A stretch of DNA of 64,000 nucleotides from a bacterium (GTDB lineage: Bacteria; Armatimonadota; Zipacnadia; Zipacnadales; Zipacnadaceae), in NCBI GenBank assembly GCA_030602615.1, contig JAUVZM010000002.1:61427-125426 (forward strand), read 5' to 3'. The notes beneath the pieces are model-generated. The model was not told where the DNA came from and made no database searches. It saw only the letters and a list, made by a program, of their open reading frames with translations. The stretch's first letter is position 1. Every line of letters begins with the position of its first letter. Positions 1 to 8,548 of the stretch are shown here, in pieces. The position numbers and the translations under genes are program-made.

Positions 1-1
1 T

Positions 2-340
2 CCCTACTGGCCGGAGGCGGGTACGCCTGCCGCCGAGATGGAAGACCAGGTTCCGCCGGAGGTAGCTCGCCAGCGCCAGGCGGAGCTGATCTCAGTTCAG
101 GAAGAGATTTCGCTGGAGAAAAACCAACAATTTGTCGGTCAGAGGATGCACGTGCTGGTCGAGCATGAGCTTGAAGAGGGGGTGTGGGCCGGTCGTTCGT
201 ATCGCGACGCTCCTGAAGTGGACGGAGAAGTCATGCTGCGCGCTACGGGCGAAGGTCCGAAGCCCGTGCCCGGCGAATTCGTGTGGGCTACTGTCGAGAA
301 GGCCCAGGTGCATGACTTAGAGACAATACTCATCAATTAG
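2..340 (+). CDS. rimO: Ribosomal protein S12 methylthiotransferase RimO, C-terminal part
   Basis: The reading frame is open from the window edge, so the 5' part (MTTase and radical SAM domains) lies outside. The visible residues match the end of RimO: a P-Y-W-P-E-A-G-T-P-A stretch like the typical 'EEGTPA' segment, a helix with Q-E-E-I-S-L-E-K-N, then a TRAM domain with V-L-V-E and G-R-S-Y-R-D-A-P-E-V-D-G. That last motif is typical of RimO and separates it from MiaB. RimO is a radical-SAM enzyme that adds a methylthio group to an aspartate of ribosomal protein S12. The TRAM domain contacts the substrate protein. The stop lies 39 bases before gltX, so the two are probably co-transcribed. Confidence 0.85.
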   Translation, partial: PYWPEAGTPAAEMEDQVPPEVARQRQAELISVQEEISLEKNQQFVGQRMHVLVEHELEEGVWAGRSYRDAPEVDGEVMLRATGEGPKPVPGEFVWATVEKAQVHDLETILIN

Positions 341-379
341 GGCCCAAGGCCGCGTTGCTCTATCAAGAATGGTGGAAAC

Positions 380-1879
380 ATGTCTGGTCAAGTTCGCGTA
401 AGATTTGCGCCGGCGCCGACGGGTTACATGCACATCGGTAACCTGCATACGGCGCTGTTTAACTGGTTGTTTGCCCGCAGGCAGGGCGGGGCTATGATCC
501 TGCGCATTGAGGACACCGATGAGCTGCGCTCGACCTCTGATGCTCTGGAGGTCATCTATCAGGGCTTGAAGTGGATTGGCCTGGATTGGGACGAGGGGCC
601 GGATGTGGGCGGCGAATACGGCCCGTACGTGCAATCTGAGCGGCTTGATATCTATCAGGAGTATCTGCAGCAGTTGCTGGAGGCTGGACGGGCCTATGAG
701 TGCTTCTGTAGGCCGGAGGAGCTGGAAGAGCGTCGCGAGGTCATGCGCGCCCGCGGCATTCCGCCCAAATACGACGGGCGCTGCGCCCAATTGTCCGAGG
801 ATGAGCGGGAAGACCTCCGGGCAGAGGGGCGCGAAAGCTGTATCCGCTTTCGGGTCAAAGAGACGGGCACGACGGTGATTCAGGATATCATTCAGGGCGA
901 GGTCTGCTACGACAATTCGCTCATCGGCGATCCGGTCATCATCAAGACCTCCAGCTTCCCCACCTATCATTTCGCCTGTGTGGTTGACGATCACCTGATG
1001 CAGATCACGCACGTTATCCGGGCCGTTGAGCATCTGCCCAACACCCAGATACATATCCAGCTTCAGGAGGCGTTGGGACTCCAGACACCTCAGTACGCTC
1101 ATCTACCTCTCGTCCTCGGGGAGGACCGCAGCAAATTGAGCAAGCGCCACGGAGCGGTGGCCGTGACCGACTACCAGGAGCAGGGCTTTCTGCCGGAGGC
1201 TATGTTCAACTTCCTGGCACTGCTGGGCTGGTCGCCGGGAGATGAGCAAGAAGTAATGGCTCGGGAGCGGATTGTCGAGCAATTCAGCCTGGCGGCCTGC
1301 GATAAGTCGCCCTCGGTCTTTGATGTGCAGAAGGCCGAGTGGATGAATGGCGAGTATATGAAGCGAATGGATGCTGAGCAGCTTGCCGAGCGCCTGCTGC
1401 CCCTGCTGGTCGAAGAGGGACTGATGGAGCCGCAGCCCTCCGCCCAGCGCTGGCAGTGGCTGGTCCAGGTGGTGGACCTGATGAAGGAGCGCACGCCGCT
1501 GCTGACCACCTTCGTTACCTGGGGGCGCTACTTCTTCACTGGTGATTATGAATACGAGAATCGAGCGCGGCAGAAGTGGCTGAATCGCGAAGATACTCCG
1601 GAGAAGCTGGAGGTACTGGTCGAGCGACTGCAACTTTTGCAGGCATGGGACCATCCAACTATTGAAGGCACGGTTCGGGGACTGGCGGAGGAGCTGGAGG
1701 TCTCGGCGGCGAAGGTAATACATCCGTGCCGGGCCGCAGTTACTGGAACAACTATCGGCCCTAGTTTGTTTCATCTAATGGAACTGCTTGACCAGGATGA
1801 TGTCGTCGGTCGGTTGCAGCGGACGGCGCAGTTGGTCCGGGCCGGGGAACTTGCGCCACTGCCCAACGAGAATGAGTGA
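380..1879 (+). CDS. gltX: Glutamyl-tRNA synthetase
   Basis: A 499-residue class I aminoacyl-tRNA synthetase that charges tRNA-Glu. The HIGH-type motif sits near residues 12-22 (A-P-T-G-Y-M-H-I-G-N-L-H-T). The KMSKS-type motif is near residue 253 (D-R-S-K-L-S-K-R-H-G). A Cys-rich stretch near residues 107-135 (E-C-F-C ... Y-D-G-R-C) resembles the zinc-binding insertion of bacterial GluRS. The C-terminal third is the helical anticodon-binding region. Length is normal for the family. Because GatCAB is also encoded in this window, the enzyme could be non-discriminating (also charging tRNA-Gln), but the sequence alone does not settle this. Confidence 0.95.
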   Translation: MSGQVRVRFAPAPTGYMHIGNLHTALFNWLFARRQGGAMILRIEDTDELRSTSDALEVIYQGLKWIGLDWDEGPDVGGEYGPYVQSERLDIYQEYLQQLLEAGRAYECFCRPEELEERREVMRARGIPPKYDGRCAQLSEDEREDLRAEGRESCIRFRVKETGTTVIQDIIQGEVCYDNSLIGDPVIIKTSSFPTYHFACVVDDHLMQITHVIRAVEHLPNTQIHIQLQEALGLQTPQYAHLPLVLGEDRSKLSKRHGAVAVTDYQEQGFLPEAMFNFLALLGWSPGDEQEVMARERIVEQFSLAACDKSPSVFDVQKAEWMNGEYMKRMDAEQLAERLLPLLVEEGLMEPQPSAQRWQWLVQVVDLMKERTPLLTTFVTWGRYFFTGDYEYENRARQKWLNREDTPEKLEVLVERLQLLQAWDHPTIEGTVRGLAEELEVSAAKVIHPCRAAVTGTTIGPSLFHLMELLDQDDVVGRLQRTAQLVRAGELAPLPNENE

Positions 1880-1913
1880 ACATCAGTCAACCAATAGCGC
1901 AAGGAGGATAACA

Positions 1914-2933
1914 ATGTTTAATGTACGGACAACTCTGCTCGTCACAGTGACAATTGGACTTATCTTTGGCCTGATGGGGCCGGTTTTCGCGCAGGAGAGC
2001 GATGGCATCTACATCGCTAACGGTATCGTCGCCCGCATTCGCACGCCAGGCCCCTACGAGAATATCTACCAGCGCTCAGCCGCCATTGACCAGGCCATTG
2101 CCGAAGTGATTTCGATGCAGGATACCCAGAATCCCCAGGTCAGAGTTGCTATGAAGGACGGGAAGTGGTCGGTCTATTCTGGCCCCGTCCGCATCATCTC
2201 GGTCTATCCTGAGGAAGCTGAGGCCAACGGGATCTCAGCGAAGGCACTGGCTCAGATCTGGGCAAAGAATATCAAGACCCGCCTGCCACTGACCACGCCG
2301 AAATCCAAGATGCCCCCTGGAGCTGTACTGCCCGAGGTTGAAGTCTACCCGCTTCCGCCTCCGCCCGCAGCCACCACAGAAGCGCAGCCCGGCGCGGCAG
2401 AAGCCAGCAGCAATATGTCACGCAGCGCGGCACTGCTGCTTACTATTGATGCGTTCAATGTAACTCGTGCCCTCTCTGAAGAAGACTATCTAAGCAGGCG
2501 CGAGGAGATAGCTCGCAGTCTGTTGAAGAACCTGCGACCGTTCATGGGCGGCGAAGCTCCTGCCATCGAAGCTCCCTCTGTCCCCGCTGAGCCAATCACT
2601 GGTCGTGAGGAAGTCGGCCCACCGGCTCCGCCTCCCACCGAGGAACCTGAGCCAGCGGCTCCTGAGGTTAGTGTGGAAACCATAGCTCTTCCCCCTAGCC
2701 AGGAAGGCGACCCGGCCTACGCCAAAGTTCCCCAGAAGAATCGCATCAAGACCAAGTTTGCTCTGCTCCAGGACCCCTATCTGGCGGCAGTAACCAGTGA
2801 TCCGCAGGACGCTGCGCCGATCGGCGAGCTGCTCAAGGCGGCGCGAGCTGCCCGCGCAGCGCAAAAGTTCGACGAGTGCGAAAGCTACCTGGATCATGCG
2901 ATCCGACTATTGGGGATTGACGCCGACCAGTAG
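1914..2933 (+). CDS. Exported protein of unknown function, proline-rich
   Basis: About 339 residues. The ATG at 1914 is chosen because AAGGAGG lies 6 bases upstream and a signal peptide follows (hydrophobic residues 8-22, likely cleavage after V-F-A-Q). The open frame extends further upstream inside gltX but has no ribosome site there. The first 130 mature residues (G-I-V-A-R-I-R-T-P-G ... A-I-D-Q-A-I-A-E-V, ending with an A-L-A-Q-I-W-A-K helix) recall the exported N-terminal region of some MscS-type channel proteins, but no channel domain follows. The middle is rich in Pro, Ala and Glu and probably flexible. The last 45 residues look helical (K-A-A-R-A-A-R-A-A-Q-K-F-D-E-C). The gap to gltX is 34 bases, so read-through is likely. 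Function not recognised. Confidence 0.75.
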   Translation: MFNVRTTLLVTVTIGLIFGLMGPVFAQESDGIYIANGIVARIRTPGPYENIYQRSAAIDQAIAEVISMQDTQNPQVRVAMKDGKWSVYSGPVRIISVYPEEAEANGISAKALAQIWAKNIKTRLPLTTPKSKMPPGAVLPEVEVYPLPPPPAATTEAQPGAAEASSNMSRSAALLLTIDAFNVTRALSEEDYLSRREEIARSLLKNLRPFMGGEAPAIEAPSVPAEPITGREEVGPPAPPPTEEPEPAAPEVSVETIALPPSQEGDPAYAKVPQKNRIKTKFALLQDPYLAAVTSDPQDAAPIGELLKAARAARAAQKFDECESYLDHAIRLLGIDADQ

Positions 2934-3022
2934 TCAAGCCTCTATCCGCAAGGTTCGTAGCGGGCGCCGCCGGACTGCGGAGCAATACTCTGCCGGGAAG
3001 GAATACCAGAACTTGGCAGGAA

Positions 3023-3050
3023 TTGGCAAGGCCGAGAGCGAATATACAAT
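3023..3050 (+). promoter_or_regulatory. Possible sigma-70 promoter upstream of the DUF6345-type gene
   Basis: TTGGCA at 3023-3028 and TACAAT at 3045-3050 are separated by 16 bases and lie about 95 bases upstream of the ATG at 3144. The -10 box is close to consensus and the spacing is slightly short. This is motif reading only. Confidence 0.4.
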
Positions 3051-3143
3051 ATACACGTGGTCATAGCAGCAACGTGCGATAAAGAATGAGGATGGCAAGT
3101 TTGGCGTCTGGTCCAAACTAAGTGGTAGAAGGGAGAGAGGATT

Positions 3144-4823
3144 ATGAGGAGTTATGTGGCCAGGCTAGTAGGCACCGCCATTGTTAGTGCGGTGCTCTTT
3201 GCGTTTTGTTTGCCGTTGCTGGAAGCAGAGAACGGGAGATTCCAGCGACTCCCCACCGGCCCAGTTCTGGGAGGAGTTGCGATACCCCCACTTGATCTGC
3301 GCCCCATGGTCCGGCCCCGCGGCGAGGCAGAGATTGACCTTGACCGGCTCAAGGCACCCGATATCGTGATCGACGGGATCCGATTTTCTCCCGGCACCTA
3401 TGTACCCCCGGAACAGATCCGGGTGCAGGTGATTCTGCACAATGCTGGCATCGAGCGGTCCGGCCCGTTCCACGTCCGCTGGCGCCCCTACGAGACACAT
3501 CCCGGGATAGTCCAGTATGTGCCGAGCCTCCGTCACGGTGTAGGAGGGGACGTGGTTTTCGAACACGAGTTCACCACCGCGACCGAGGACACATTCGCCG
3601 AGGTCGACTGCTACGATGAGGTAGCCGAGCGAAATGAGAGCAATAACGAGGCTCAAGCTCATCCCCTTATCGGTGCCGAGGCATGGGACTTTTACACCGA
3701 CGACATCTGGCTCGTGGACCCCGCCGAATCTCTCACCGAGCCGGTGCTCTACCCCGTCGGTGGCGAAGACCTGGAGCTCTGCTTCCGCGTTGGCTTCGTT
3801 AACACCGTCAACGATGATCGCATCTCGACCTGGGTAGACGTCTACGTTGACGGCGAAAGCCGCTATTCCTGGCATTTCCACATACCCGCCAACCGCACCC
3901 AGGTCAACAGCTTCCCCCTCAATGTCGGCGGCGGCGAGCATACTGTCCGCGTCACTGCCCGAGACCCTATCGAGGAGGAAAACCAGGGCAACAACGAGTT
4001 GACCGAGACCTACATCTGGCGGACGCGCCCCCAACGGCCCTACCGCTTTGAATACTTCGCTATCAATGATTACGATGCCATTGGGGGAGGCGGGAACCTA
4101 CATTTCGAAATCAATGAGGGGCGCAAATTCTACTGGAAGATGGTCGAAAACCATCACAACTGCTCGTACTGCGCTGAGAACGCCGATGTAGACTGTGAGG
4201 ATTGGGGCTACCAAGCCGATGCCCGTGTCAACTGGGCCGATATCGCCTACTACGCAGGACATGGTGACCACAACGGCCCGTGGTACAGCGGCCACGGCTA
4301 CGATGACGCTGGAGTGCTTCAGATGGAGCCCGACAAGTATCGCTTTGGCAAAAATGCCGCCGCTGAACCCACGCTGCGCTGGTGTGTCTGGTCGGCTTGC
4401 AGCACTCTCTACGACGGCGTCGAGGACGCCAGTCGCGTCAACTGGTGGGATAGTCCTTATGCCCTCTCGCGCTGGTTTCCAGCCTTCCAGGGGCTTCATT
4501 CTATCATGGGCATGCGCTCGCTGGGCTGGGAAGGCGAGTGGTACGAGGCCTCCTCCTGCTACTACCGCGATACTCGCCAACGGGCCCGACGCTTCGTAGA
4601 CAAGCTCCACAACGGCTACACCTTCTCACATGCCTGGTTCATGGCGCAGCGTGAAACGGTCTATGAACAGATGGACGAAGGCTTCGAGGCTGGCATACTT
4701 GCCGCTGACGCCGAAGGCATAAACTACATTGAAGAGACCTTTTGGAATCCGTTTCCCGACTATGTCGGGACGCCGTCGGGCTTCCATGTTGTATTCTACC
4801 GGATTGGCAGCCCACCCTGGTAA
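3144..4823 (+). CDS. Exported CARDB-like plus DUF6345-type protein with a His/Cys pair
   Basis: 559 residues with an N-terminal signal peptide (hydrophobic residues 9-26). Residues about 70-170 and 190-300 look like two beta-sandwich domains of the CARDB type (V-Q-V-I-L-H-N-A-G, then N-E-S-N-N-E-A; later V-R-V-T-A-R-D and N-Q-G-N-N-E-L). Residues about 315-559 match the DUF6345 family as remembered. They hold Y-Y-A-G-H-G-D-H-N-G with His373, and 46 residues later W-S-A-C-S-T-L with Cys419. A hydrophobic strand ending in GHG followed by a strand ending in A-C-S is the arrangement of clan CD cysteine peptidases (gingipain, caspase and CHAT types). Proteolysis is an inference from this motif. 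AGGGAGAGAGG precedes the ATG. The exported gene at 4851 starts 27 bases downstream and probably shares the transcript. Confidence 0.75.
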   Translation: MRSYVARLVGTAIVSAVLFAFCLPLLEAENGRFQRLPTGPVLGGVAIPPLDLRPMVRPRGEAEIDLDRLKAPDIVIDGIRFSPGTYVPPEQIRVQVILHNAGIERSGPFHVRWRPYETHPGIVQYVPSLRHGVGGDVVFEHEFTTATEDTFAEVDCYDEVAERNESNNEAQAHPLIGAEAWDFYTDDIWLVDPAESLTEPVLYPVGGEDLELCFRVGFVNTVNDDRISTWVDVYVDGESRYSWHFHIPANRTQVNSFPLNVGGGEHTVRVTARDPIEEENQGNNELTETYIWRTRPQRPYRFEYFAINDYDAIGGGGNLHFEINEGRKFYWKMVENHHNCSYCAENADVDCEDWGYQADARVNWADIAYYAGHGDHNGPWYSGHGYDDAGVLQMEPDKYRFGKNAAAEPTLRWCVWSACSTLYDGVEDASRVNWWDSPYALSRWFPAFQGLHSIMGMRSLGWEGEWYEASSCYYRDTRQRARRFVDKLHNGYTFSHAWFMAQRETVYEQMDEGFEAGILAADAEGINYIEETFWNPFPDYVGTPSGFHVVFYRIGSPPW

Positions 4824-4850
4824 GAGGCAAGTCCGAAAGGAGCCATAAAG

Positions 4851-5942
4851 ATGAAAACTCGGCCGCTGTTTTTGGCAGTTCTGCCGCTCTTGCTCACAGG
4901 CATTATCTTGCCGCCTGCCACTGCCCAGTGGGGGAGATTACCAGCGCTCCAGCCAGCATTCCAGGTTACCACCTCGTACGCACTGCCGCCGGCGCGCGCG
5001 CAGCAGACCATCTACCGGCTGGTGCCACAGTTGACCACCGGCCAGGATGTCGCAGACCGCGTCCGTTTGTTGGGCCTGCAAGGGATAGGCCCGAACCAAA
5101 TACAGCAAGTCGAGGATGGCTTCGCGGTTTCCGATGGGACATGGGATTACACCCTTGATACCGAACGCCAGTTCGAAAGTCTTCTGGATCACCGCGTAAT
5201 GACGGGCCAGACAGGGTACTCGCCGGTCATCCCCACTGCCGAGCAGTGTCGGCAACTCGCTCTGGAGTTCCTTGGCAATAACAATCTCGTGGAGGGAACC
5301 AGATACGAACGGCTCAGGTACGAGCGTACCAACGAGATATTGCGAGCGTTTGTTCGCCTGGAAGACCGCGGGCAGCCTCCGGGCAATCCGCGTGTGGTGC
5401 TGCGCGAGGTTGTCTTTGGCAAGTATATTGGCAGCACGCCAGTCATTGGTGCTGGCTCACAAGTGTCGGTCTTTATTGGCGACGCGGGCCAGGTGGTCGG
5501 TTTTATGTCCAATTGGATGCCGGCGGTGCCCACCGGGCAGCGCTTGGATGTAGTCCCGCCCGCCCAGGCTGCCGAACTGCTCAAAAACCAGTTGGCTGCC
5601 GCCAACCAATCGCTGCCTGATCCCAAGCTCCAACTCCGCCAGGTTAGCGCTAAGGCCTGCCGTTATGCTCTGCAAGGTTTTACCAATAAGCAGGGGCAAC
5701 AGGTCCTGATGCCAATTTACCAGTTTCGGGGCCAGCTCACCGATAAGCGCAATCAGACGTGCGACTTCACCTATCGTGTTCTCGCCCCTCAGAATCTCCC
5801 CGAGGTCAAGCGCTCGCTGGACCTGACCGCTCCACCCTCTCTGCAGGCACCTCCCCGGCTGCAGCAGCCTATTACACCAAAGATGTTGCCCAGAGGCGTA
5901 ATAATCAAAGAAGTGCCTCCCCGGCAGCAGCCACTGCACTAG
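4851..5942 (+). CDS. Exported protein of unknown function, partner of the DUF6345-type gene
   Basis: 363 residues. A clear signal peptide covers residues 1-25 (cleavage near P-P-A-T-A-Q). The ATG at 4851 has AAAGGAG about 9 bases upstream. The mature protein is an alpha/beta chain without a recognised motif, with a proline- and glutamine-rich tail over the last 50 residues. Segments such as P-T-A-E-Q-C-R-Q-L-A-L-E-F-L and P-P-A-Q-A-A-E-L-L-K look like repeated helices starting two related domains, as in PepSY- or YycH-like proteins, but this is weak. It lies directly behind the DUF6345-type gene. Its TAG stop shares the palindrome CTAG (5939-5942) with the stop of the convergent bactofilin-like gene, so the two transcripts overlap. 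Confidence 0.7.
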   Translation: MKTRPLFLAVLPLLLTGIILPPATAQWGRLPALQPAFQVTTSYALPPARAQQTIYRLVPQLTTGQDVADRVRLLGLQGIGPNQIQQVEDGFAVSDGTWDYTLDTERQFESLLDHRVMTGQTGYSPVIPTAEQCRQLALEFLGNNNLVEGTRYERLRYERTNEILRAFVRLEDRGQPPGNPRVVLREVVFGKYIGSTPVIGAGSQVSVFIGDAGQVVGFMSNWMPAVPTGQRLDVVPPAQAAELLKNQLAAANQSLPDPKLQLRQVSAKACRYALQGFTNKQGQQVLMPIYQFRGQLTDKRNQTCDFTYRVLAPQNLPEVKRSLDLTAPPSLQAPPRLQQPITPKMLPRGVIIKEVPPRQQPLH

Positions 5943-7279
5943 GCTGCGGATACCCTCCCTGCTGTAGATCGGATCGAGGTGCCGGCTGGCCGTGTTCCCA
6001 GCCTGGTCATGACCGCCCCGCCCACCCCGAGGACAAGGACGCATAAGCCTACCAACGCCGGGATGATGGCCAGGAAGGACGCGATTTCCAGCAGGTCTAT
6101 AGCACGTAGCAATAGCGCGCCAATGACGGCCAGGCCAAAGATTGAGGTCACCGACCACCCCAGGACCGCAGTTACTTTTCGGCCCAGGATGAGGTGCACG
6201 GCCACGGATCCCAGGATGCCGGCAAGCACGAGCAGCACGAAGAGTATCGGGATGCCGATAAGGCCAACGCAGGTGATGGCGAGCAATACGCACACGGGCA
6301 GGAACAGCAGGAGCGTGAGAACGCCGTGGATGGTTGCCTCCCAGGGCCTCTCGACTATGCGGTCGGCAACGACCTGCGTGGCTTGCGGGGCGAGCAGGAT
6401 CACGAACAGAGTAATGAGAAGGGCGCTGATGGTGCCCCAAGTCCACGACCAGGCGCGTAGCCCAGGCAGACCCCAGAAGGACCTGATTTCGCCGATCACC
6501 GTGGCGTCATGGTGCCGGTCCACGGGCCCTCCGAAGGTCATCAGACGGCCATGAACGCGGCTGCCTGCTTGCAGTGAGGTGGGGCCACCGAATGTGACGA
6601 CGTCGCCCCTCACATCGCCGCCGATGGTCACAGGTCCCCCGAAGGAGACCACGTCGCCGCGCACGTCTCCCTGGATGTCTACGGGCCCCCCCATGGACAC
6701 CACGTCGCCGCGCACCTCGCCCTCAATATTGACCGGGCCCCCCATGGACACCACGTCACCGATTCTGATTTCGTCGGGCGGAACGTCTATCGGCGAGCCA
6801 AAATTTGTCAGGTCCCCGCGCCGCTCCACCTTTGCGGCCGGCGTGACAGGCTCAGCAGGCTCGACGGGTTCAGTCGTGGGTTCCTTCGGTGCATCGCTAC
6901 CACCCGTCAGCTTAGCGATCTCTTCGGCCGACACTTTCCCCTCTTCGCCGACGACAGTAGCCTCGGGCGCTTTCTGTATGATGCCGCGGACGGTGAGAGC
7001 ATCCCCCTCAATCCTGGCACTGTCTGCCAGTGTAGCCTTGCCATCTACTACCACCAAGTTACCTTCAACCTCGCCCAGGACGTGGACCTTGCCGCCCATT
7101 ACGATCAGGTCGCCCTGAATGATCTCGTCCTGCTTGAGCGTGAAAGCCTCGTCCGCCTCAACTATTACGGCCTGGTCATAGTCCCGTGCATAAACCGAGC
7201 AGGTCAGCAGTATGCTGGCCAGGACAGCGAACAGAGCGATTCGGTTCAGTCTGTTTGCGGTGCGAGTAAGCTTCATCAT
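5939..7279 (-). CDS. Bactofilin-like beta-repeat membrane protein
   Basis: About 446 residues. The start is the ATG at 7279, with AGGAGGT 5 bases upstream; a TTG just before it is less likely. A signal peptide (residues 8-31) leads to a polymer-forming repeat region: a first block with Q-G-D-L-I-V-M-G-G-K-V, then at about residues 170-270 five near-identical turns of the form G-D-V-V-S-M-G-G-P-V, each followed by I-E-G-E-V-R or a variant. Such D-V-hydrophobic-GG-P-V repeats build a right-handed beta-helix in bactofilin-type proteins. Four or five membrane segments follow (about residues 285-435). The topology places the repeats outside the cytoplasm. It is the third gene of the sigma/anti-sigma operon (27-base gap), so it is probably an envelope-stress output. 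Polymerisation is inferred. Confidence 0.75.
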   Translation of the reverse strand: MMKLTRTANRLNRIALFAVLASILLTCSVYARDYDQAVIVEADEAFTLKQDEIIQGDLIVMGGKVHVLGEVEGNLVVVDGKATLADSARIEGDALTVRGIIQKAPEATVVGEEGKVSAEEIAKLTGGSDAPKEPTTEPVEPAEPVTPAAKVERRGDLTNFGSPIDVPPDEIRIGDVVSMGGPVNIEGEVRGDVVSMGGPVDIQGDVRGDVVSFGGPVTIGGDVRGDVVTFGGPTSLQAGSRVHGRLMTFGGPVDRHHDATVIGEIRSFWGLPGLRAWSWTWGTISALLITLFVILLAPQATQVVADRIVERPWEATIHGVLTLLLFLPVCVLLAITCVGLIGIPILFVLLVLAGILGSVAVHLILGRKVTAVLGWSVTSIFGLAVIGALLLRAIDLLEIASFLAIIPALVGLCVLVLGVGGAVMTRLGTRPAGTSIRSTAGRVSAA

Positions 7280-7306
7280 CAACGACCTCCTGTGCCCGTG
7301 ACGCGG

Positions 7307-7876
7307 CTAGAATGTTAGTAGGACAGATTTTGGACTGTATCTCTTCCGCCAGGCCGTCAGTAGCAAGACGATTCCAGCGAGCAGGGTGACATCAATGAGC
7401 AGTCCGTACATCAGCGGCTCGCTCCACGCGGCAGCAACAATGGTTGCTGCATCGGCGGCCTCGACGGCGGCTTTGACCGCGAGGCCTGCCAGTACTCTGC
7501 CGACAGCACCCAGCGAATCCCACCACGCCGGAACTTGCCTGATGACCCAGGCCAGGGCGACGATGATGGCGGCGGTGCCCACAGCCCCGATCAGGCCAAG
7601 GGCCCATTCAACCCTTGCAACGCTGCGAGCTGAGATCGTGAGGACGGCAGCCGGCCGATATGCGGGGAGGCTCTGTAGGACATCGGGTATCAGCTCACCA
7701 GGGGCAGATAGGTCGGGAAGGTCCCCGAGGACCGCAACCGCCCGCAACAGGGCAGCAAACTGGGCAGAACAGCGACTGCACGCCGCCACATGTTCGGTCA
7801 GGCTGTGGCTCTCCTGCTCGGAGAAAACCCCGTCCAGGTAAGCGTCAATCTTGAGCGGGACTTGGTCACAGTTCAT
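7307..7876 (-). CDS. Zinc-finger anti-sigma factor
   Basis: 189 residues. Residues 1-45 hold a zf-HC2 anti-sigma domain with H-V-A-A-C-S-R-C (the HxxxCxxC zinc signature) in a helical context. Two or more hydrophobic segments follow (about residues 88-110 and 155-178), so this is a membrane-anchored anti-sigma factor that would hold the ECF sigma factor until a signal releases it. Its ATG overlaps the sigma factor stop by four bases (ATGA), which couples translation and keeps the two proteins balanced. The signal sensed is unknown. Confidence 0.85.
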   Translation of the reverse strand: MNCDQVPLKIDAYLDGVFSEQESHSLTEHVAACSRCSAQFAALLRAVAVLGDLPDLSAPGELIPDVLQSLPAYRPAAVLTISARSVARVEWALGLIGAVGTAAIIVALAWVIRQVPAWWDSLGAVGRVLAGLAVKAAVEAADAATIVAAAWSEPLMYGLLIDVTLLAGIVLLLTAWRKRYSPKSVLLTF

Positions 7877-8439
7877 CGTGCGTCATCCCTCTCCACATGC
7901 TGCAGCAGTTCGGCCAGCTTGCGCCGCGCTCGGTGGGCGTGAGATTTTGCTGTGCCCACTGGCATACCAGTCATCTCTGATATCTCCTCGTAGGTAAAGC
8001 CGTGAATGTGCTTGAGAATGACCACAGTCCGCTCGGCCTGGGCCAGGTGCTGGAGGGCTGCCGCGACGGTCCTCTGAAGATCCCTCTTGGCAGCCGCCTC
8101 GGGAGGGGCCATGTCATCGGTGGCCAGTGCGTGAATGGCTGAATCAGCACCCAGAGTGATGTCGCGGTCGCGCCGACGGCGCAACAGGTCGCTACAGATA
8201 TTTGCGGCGATGGCAAACAGCCATGGCCGAAAACGGCGAGATTGGTCGAACGTATCGAGTCTGGTATAGGCGCGAATGAAGGTTTCCTGGGCGGCATCGT
8301 AGGCCTGCTCCCTATCTCCTAGCATCCTCAACGCAAAGCTGTATATGGCATCTCTGTGTTTGGCGGCCAGGGCCCCGAAAGCATTCTTGTCACCACCGAG
8401 AACCCGCGCGGCCAGGATTCGATCTTCAGATTCGGACAA
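7873..8439 (-). CDS. ECF-family RNA polymerase sigma factor
   Basis: 188 residues. Region 2 spans about residues 18-85 (F-G-A-L-A-A-K-H-R-D-A-I-Y, then A-A-Q-E-T-F-I-R-A-Y, then R-P-W-L-F-A-I-A-A-N). Region 4 spans about residues 125-180 (Q-A-E-R-T-V-V-I-L-K-H and a helix-turn-helix with Y-E-E-I-S-E-M-T-G-M-P-V-G-T-A-K-S). There is no region 1 or 3, which defines the ECF group. The start is TTG at 8439, with GGGAGGG about 6 bases upstream. The promoter at 8470-8496 has the ECF form, so the gene probably activates itself. It is co-transcribed with the anti-sigma factor. Confidence 0.92.
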   Translation of the reverse strand: MSESEDRILAARVLGGDKNAFGALAAKHRDAIYSFALRMLGDREQAYDAAQETFIRAYTRLDTFDQSRRFRPWLFAIAANICSDLLRRRRDRDITLGADSAIHALATDDMAPPEAAAKRDLQRTVAAALQHLAQAERTVVILKHIHGFTYEEISEMTGMPVGTAKSHAHRARRKLAELLQHVERDDAR

Positions 8440-8469
8440 TAGCGGCCCTCCCGGCTATCTACAATTCAG

Positions 8470-8496
8470 TACGAGAAAAGGCGGCAAAAGGTTGCA
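8470..8496 (-). promoter_or_regulatory. ECF-type promoter of the sigma/anti-sigma operon
   Basis: On the minus strand TGCAAC (8496-8491) and CGTA (8473-8470) are separated by exactly 17 bases, about 30 bases before the TTG start. This matches the known form of ECF promoters such as those of Bacillus SigM, SigX and SigW (an AAC-containing -35 box and a CGT-containing -10 box). It implies autoregulation. Confidence 0.65.
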
Positions 8497-8548
8497 ACGC
8501 GAGCACTGAAAACCGGCTCTTCTCATCTTCTCGCGCCGAATCACGCGG

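Noticed and set aside
3165..4034. A 289-residue minus-strand frame inside the DUF6345-type gene
   Set aside because: Shadow of a well-supported gene with signal peptide and domains on the plus strand.
5457..6446. A 329-residue minus-strand frame crossing two genes
   Set aside because: It overlaps both the exported gene at 4851 and the bactofilin-like gene, is rich in Arg, Pro and His and has no family motif or ribosome site.
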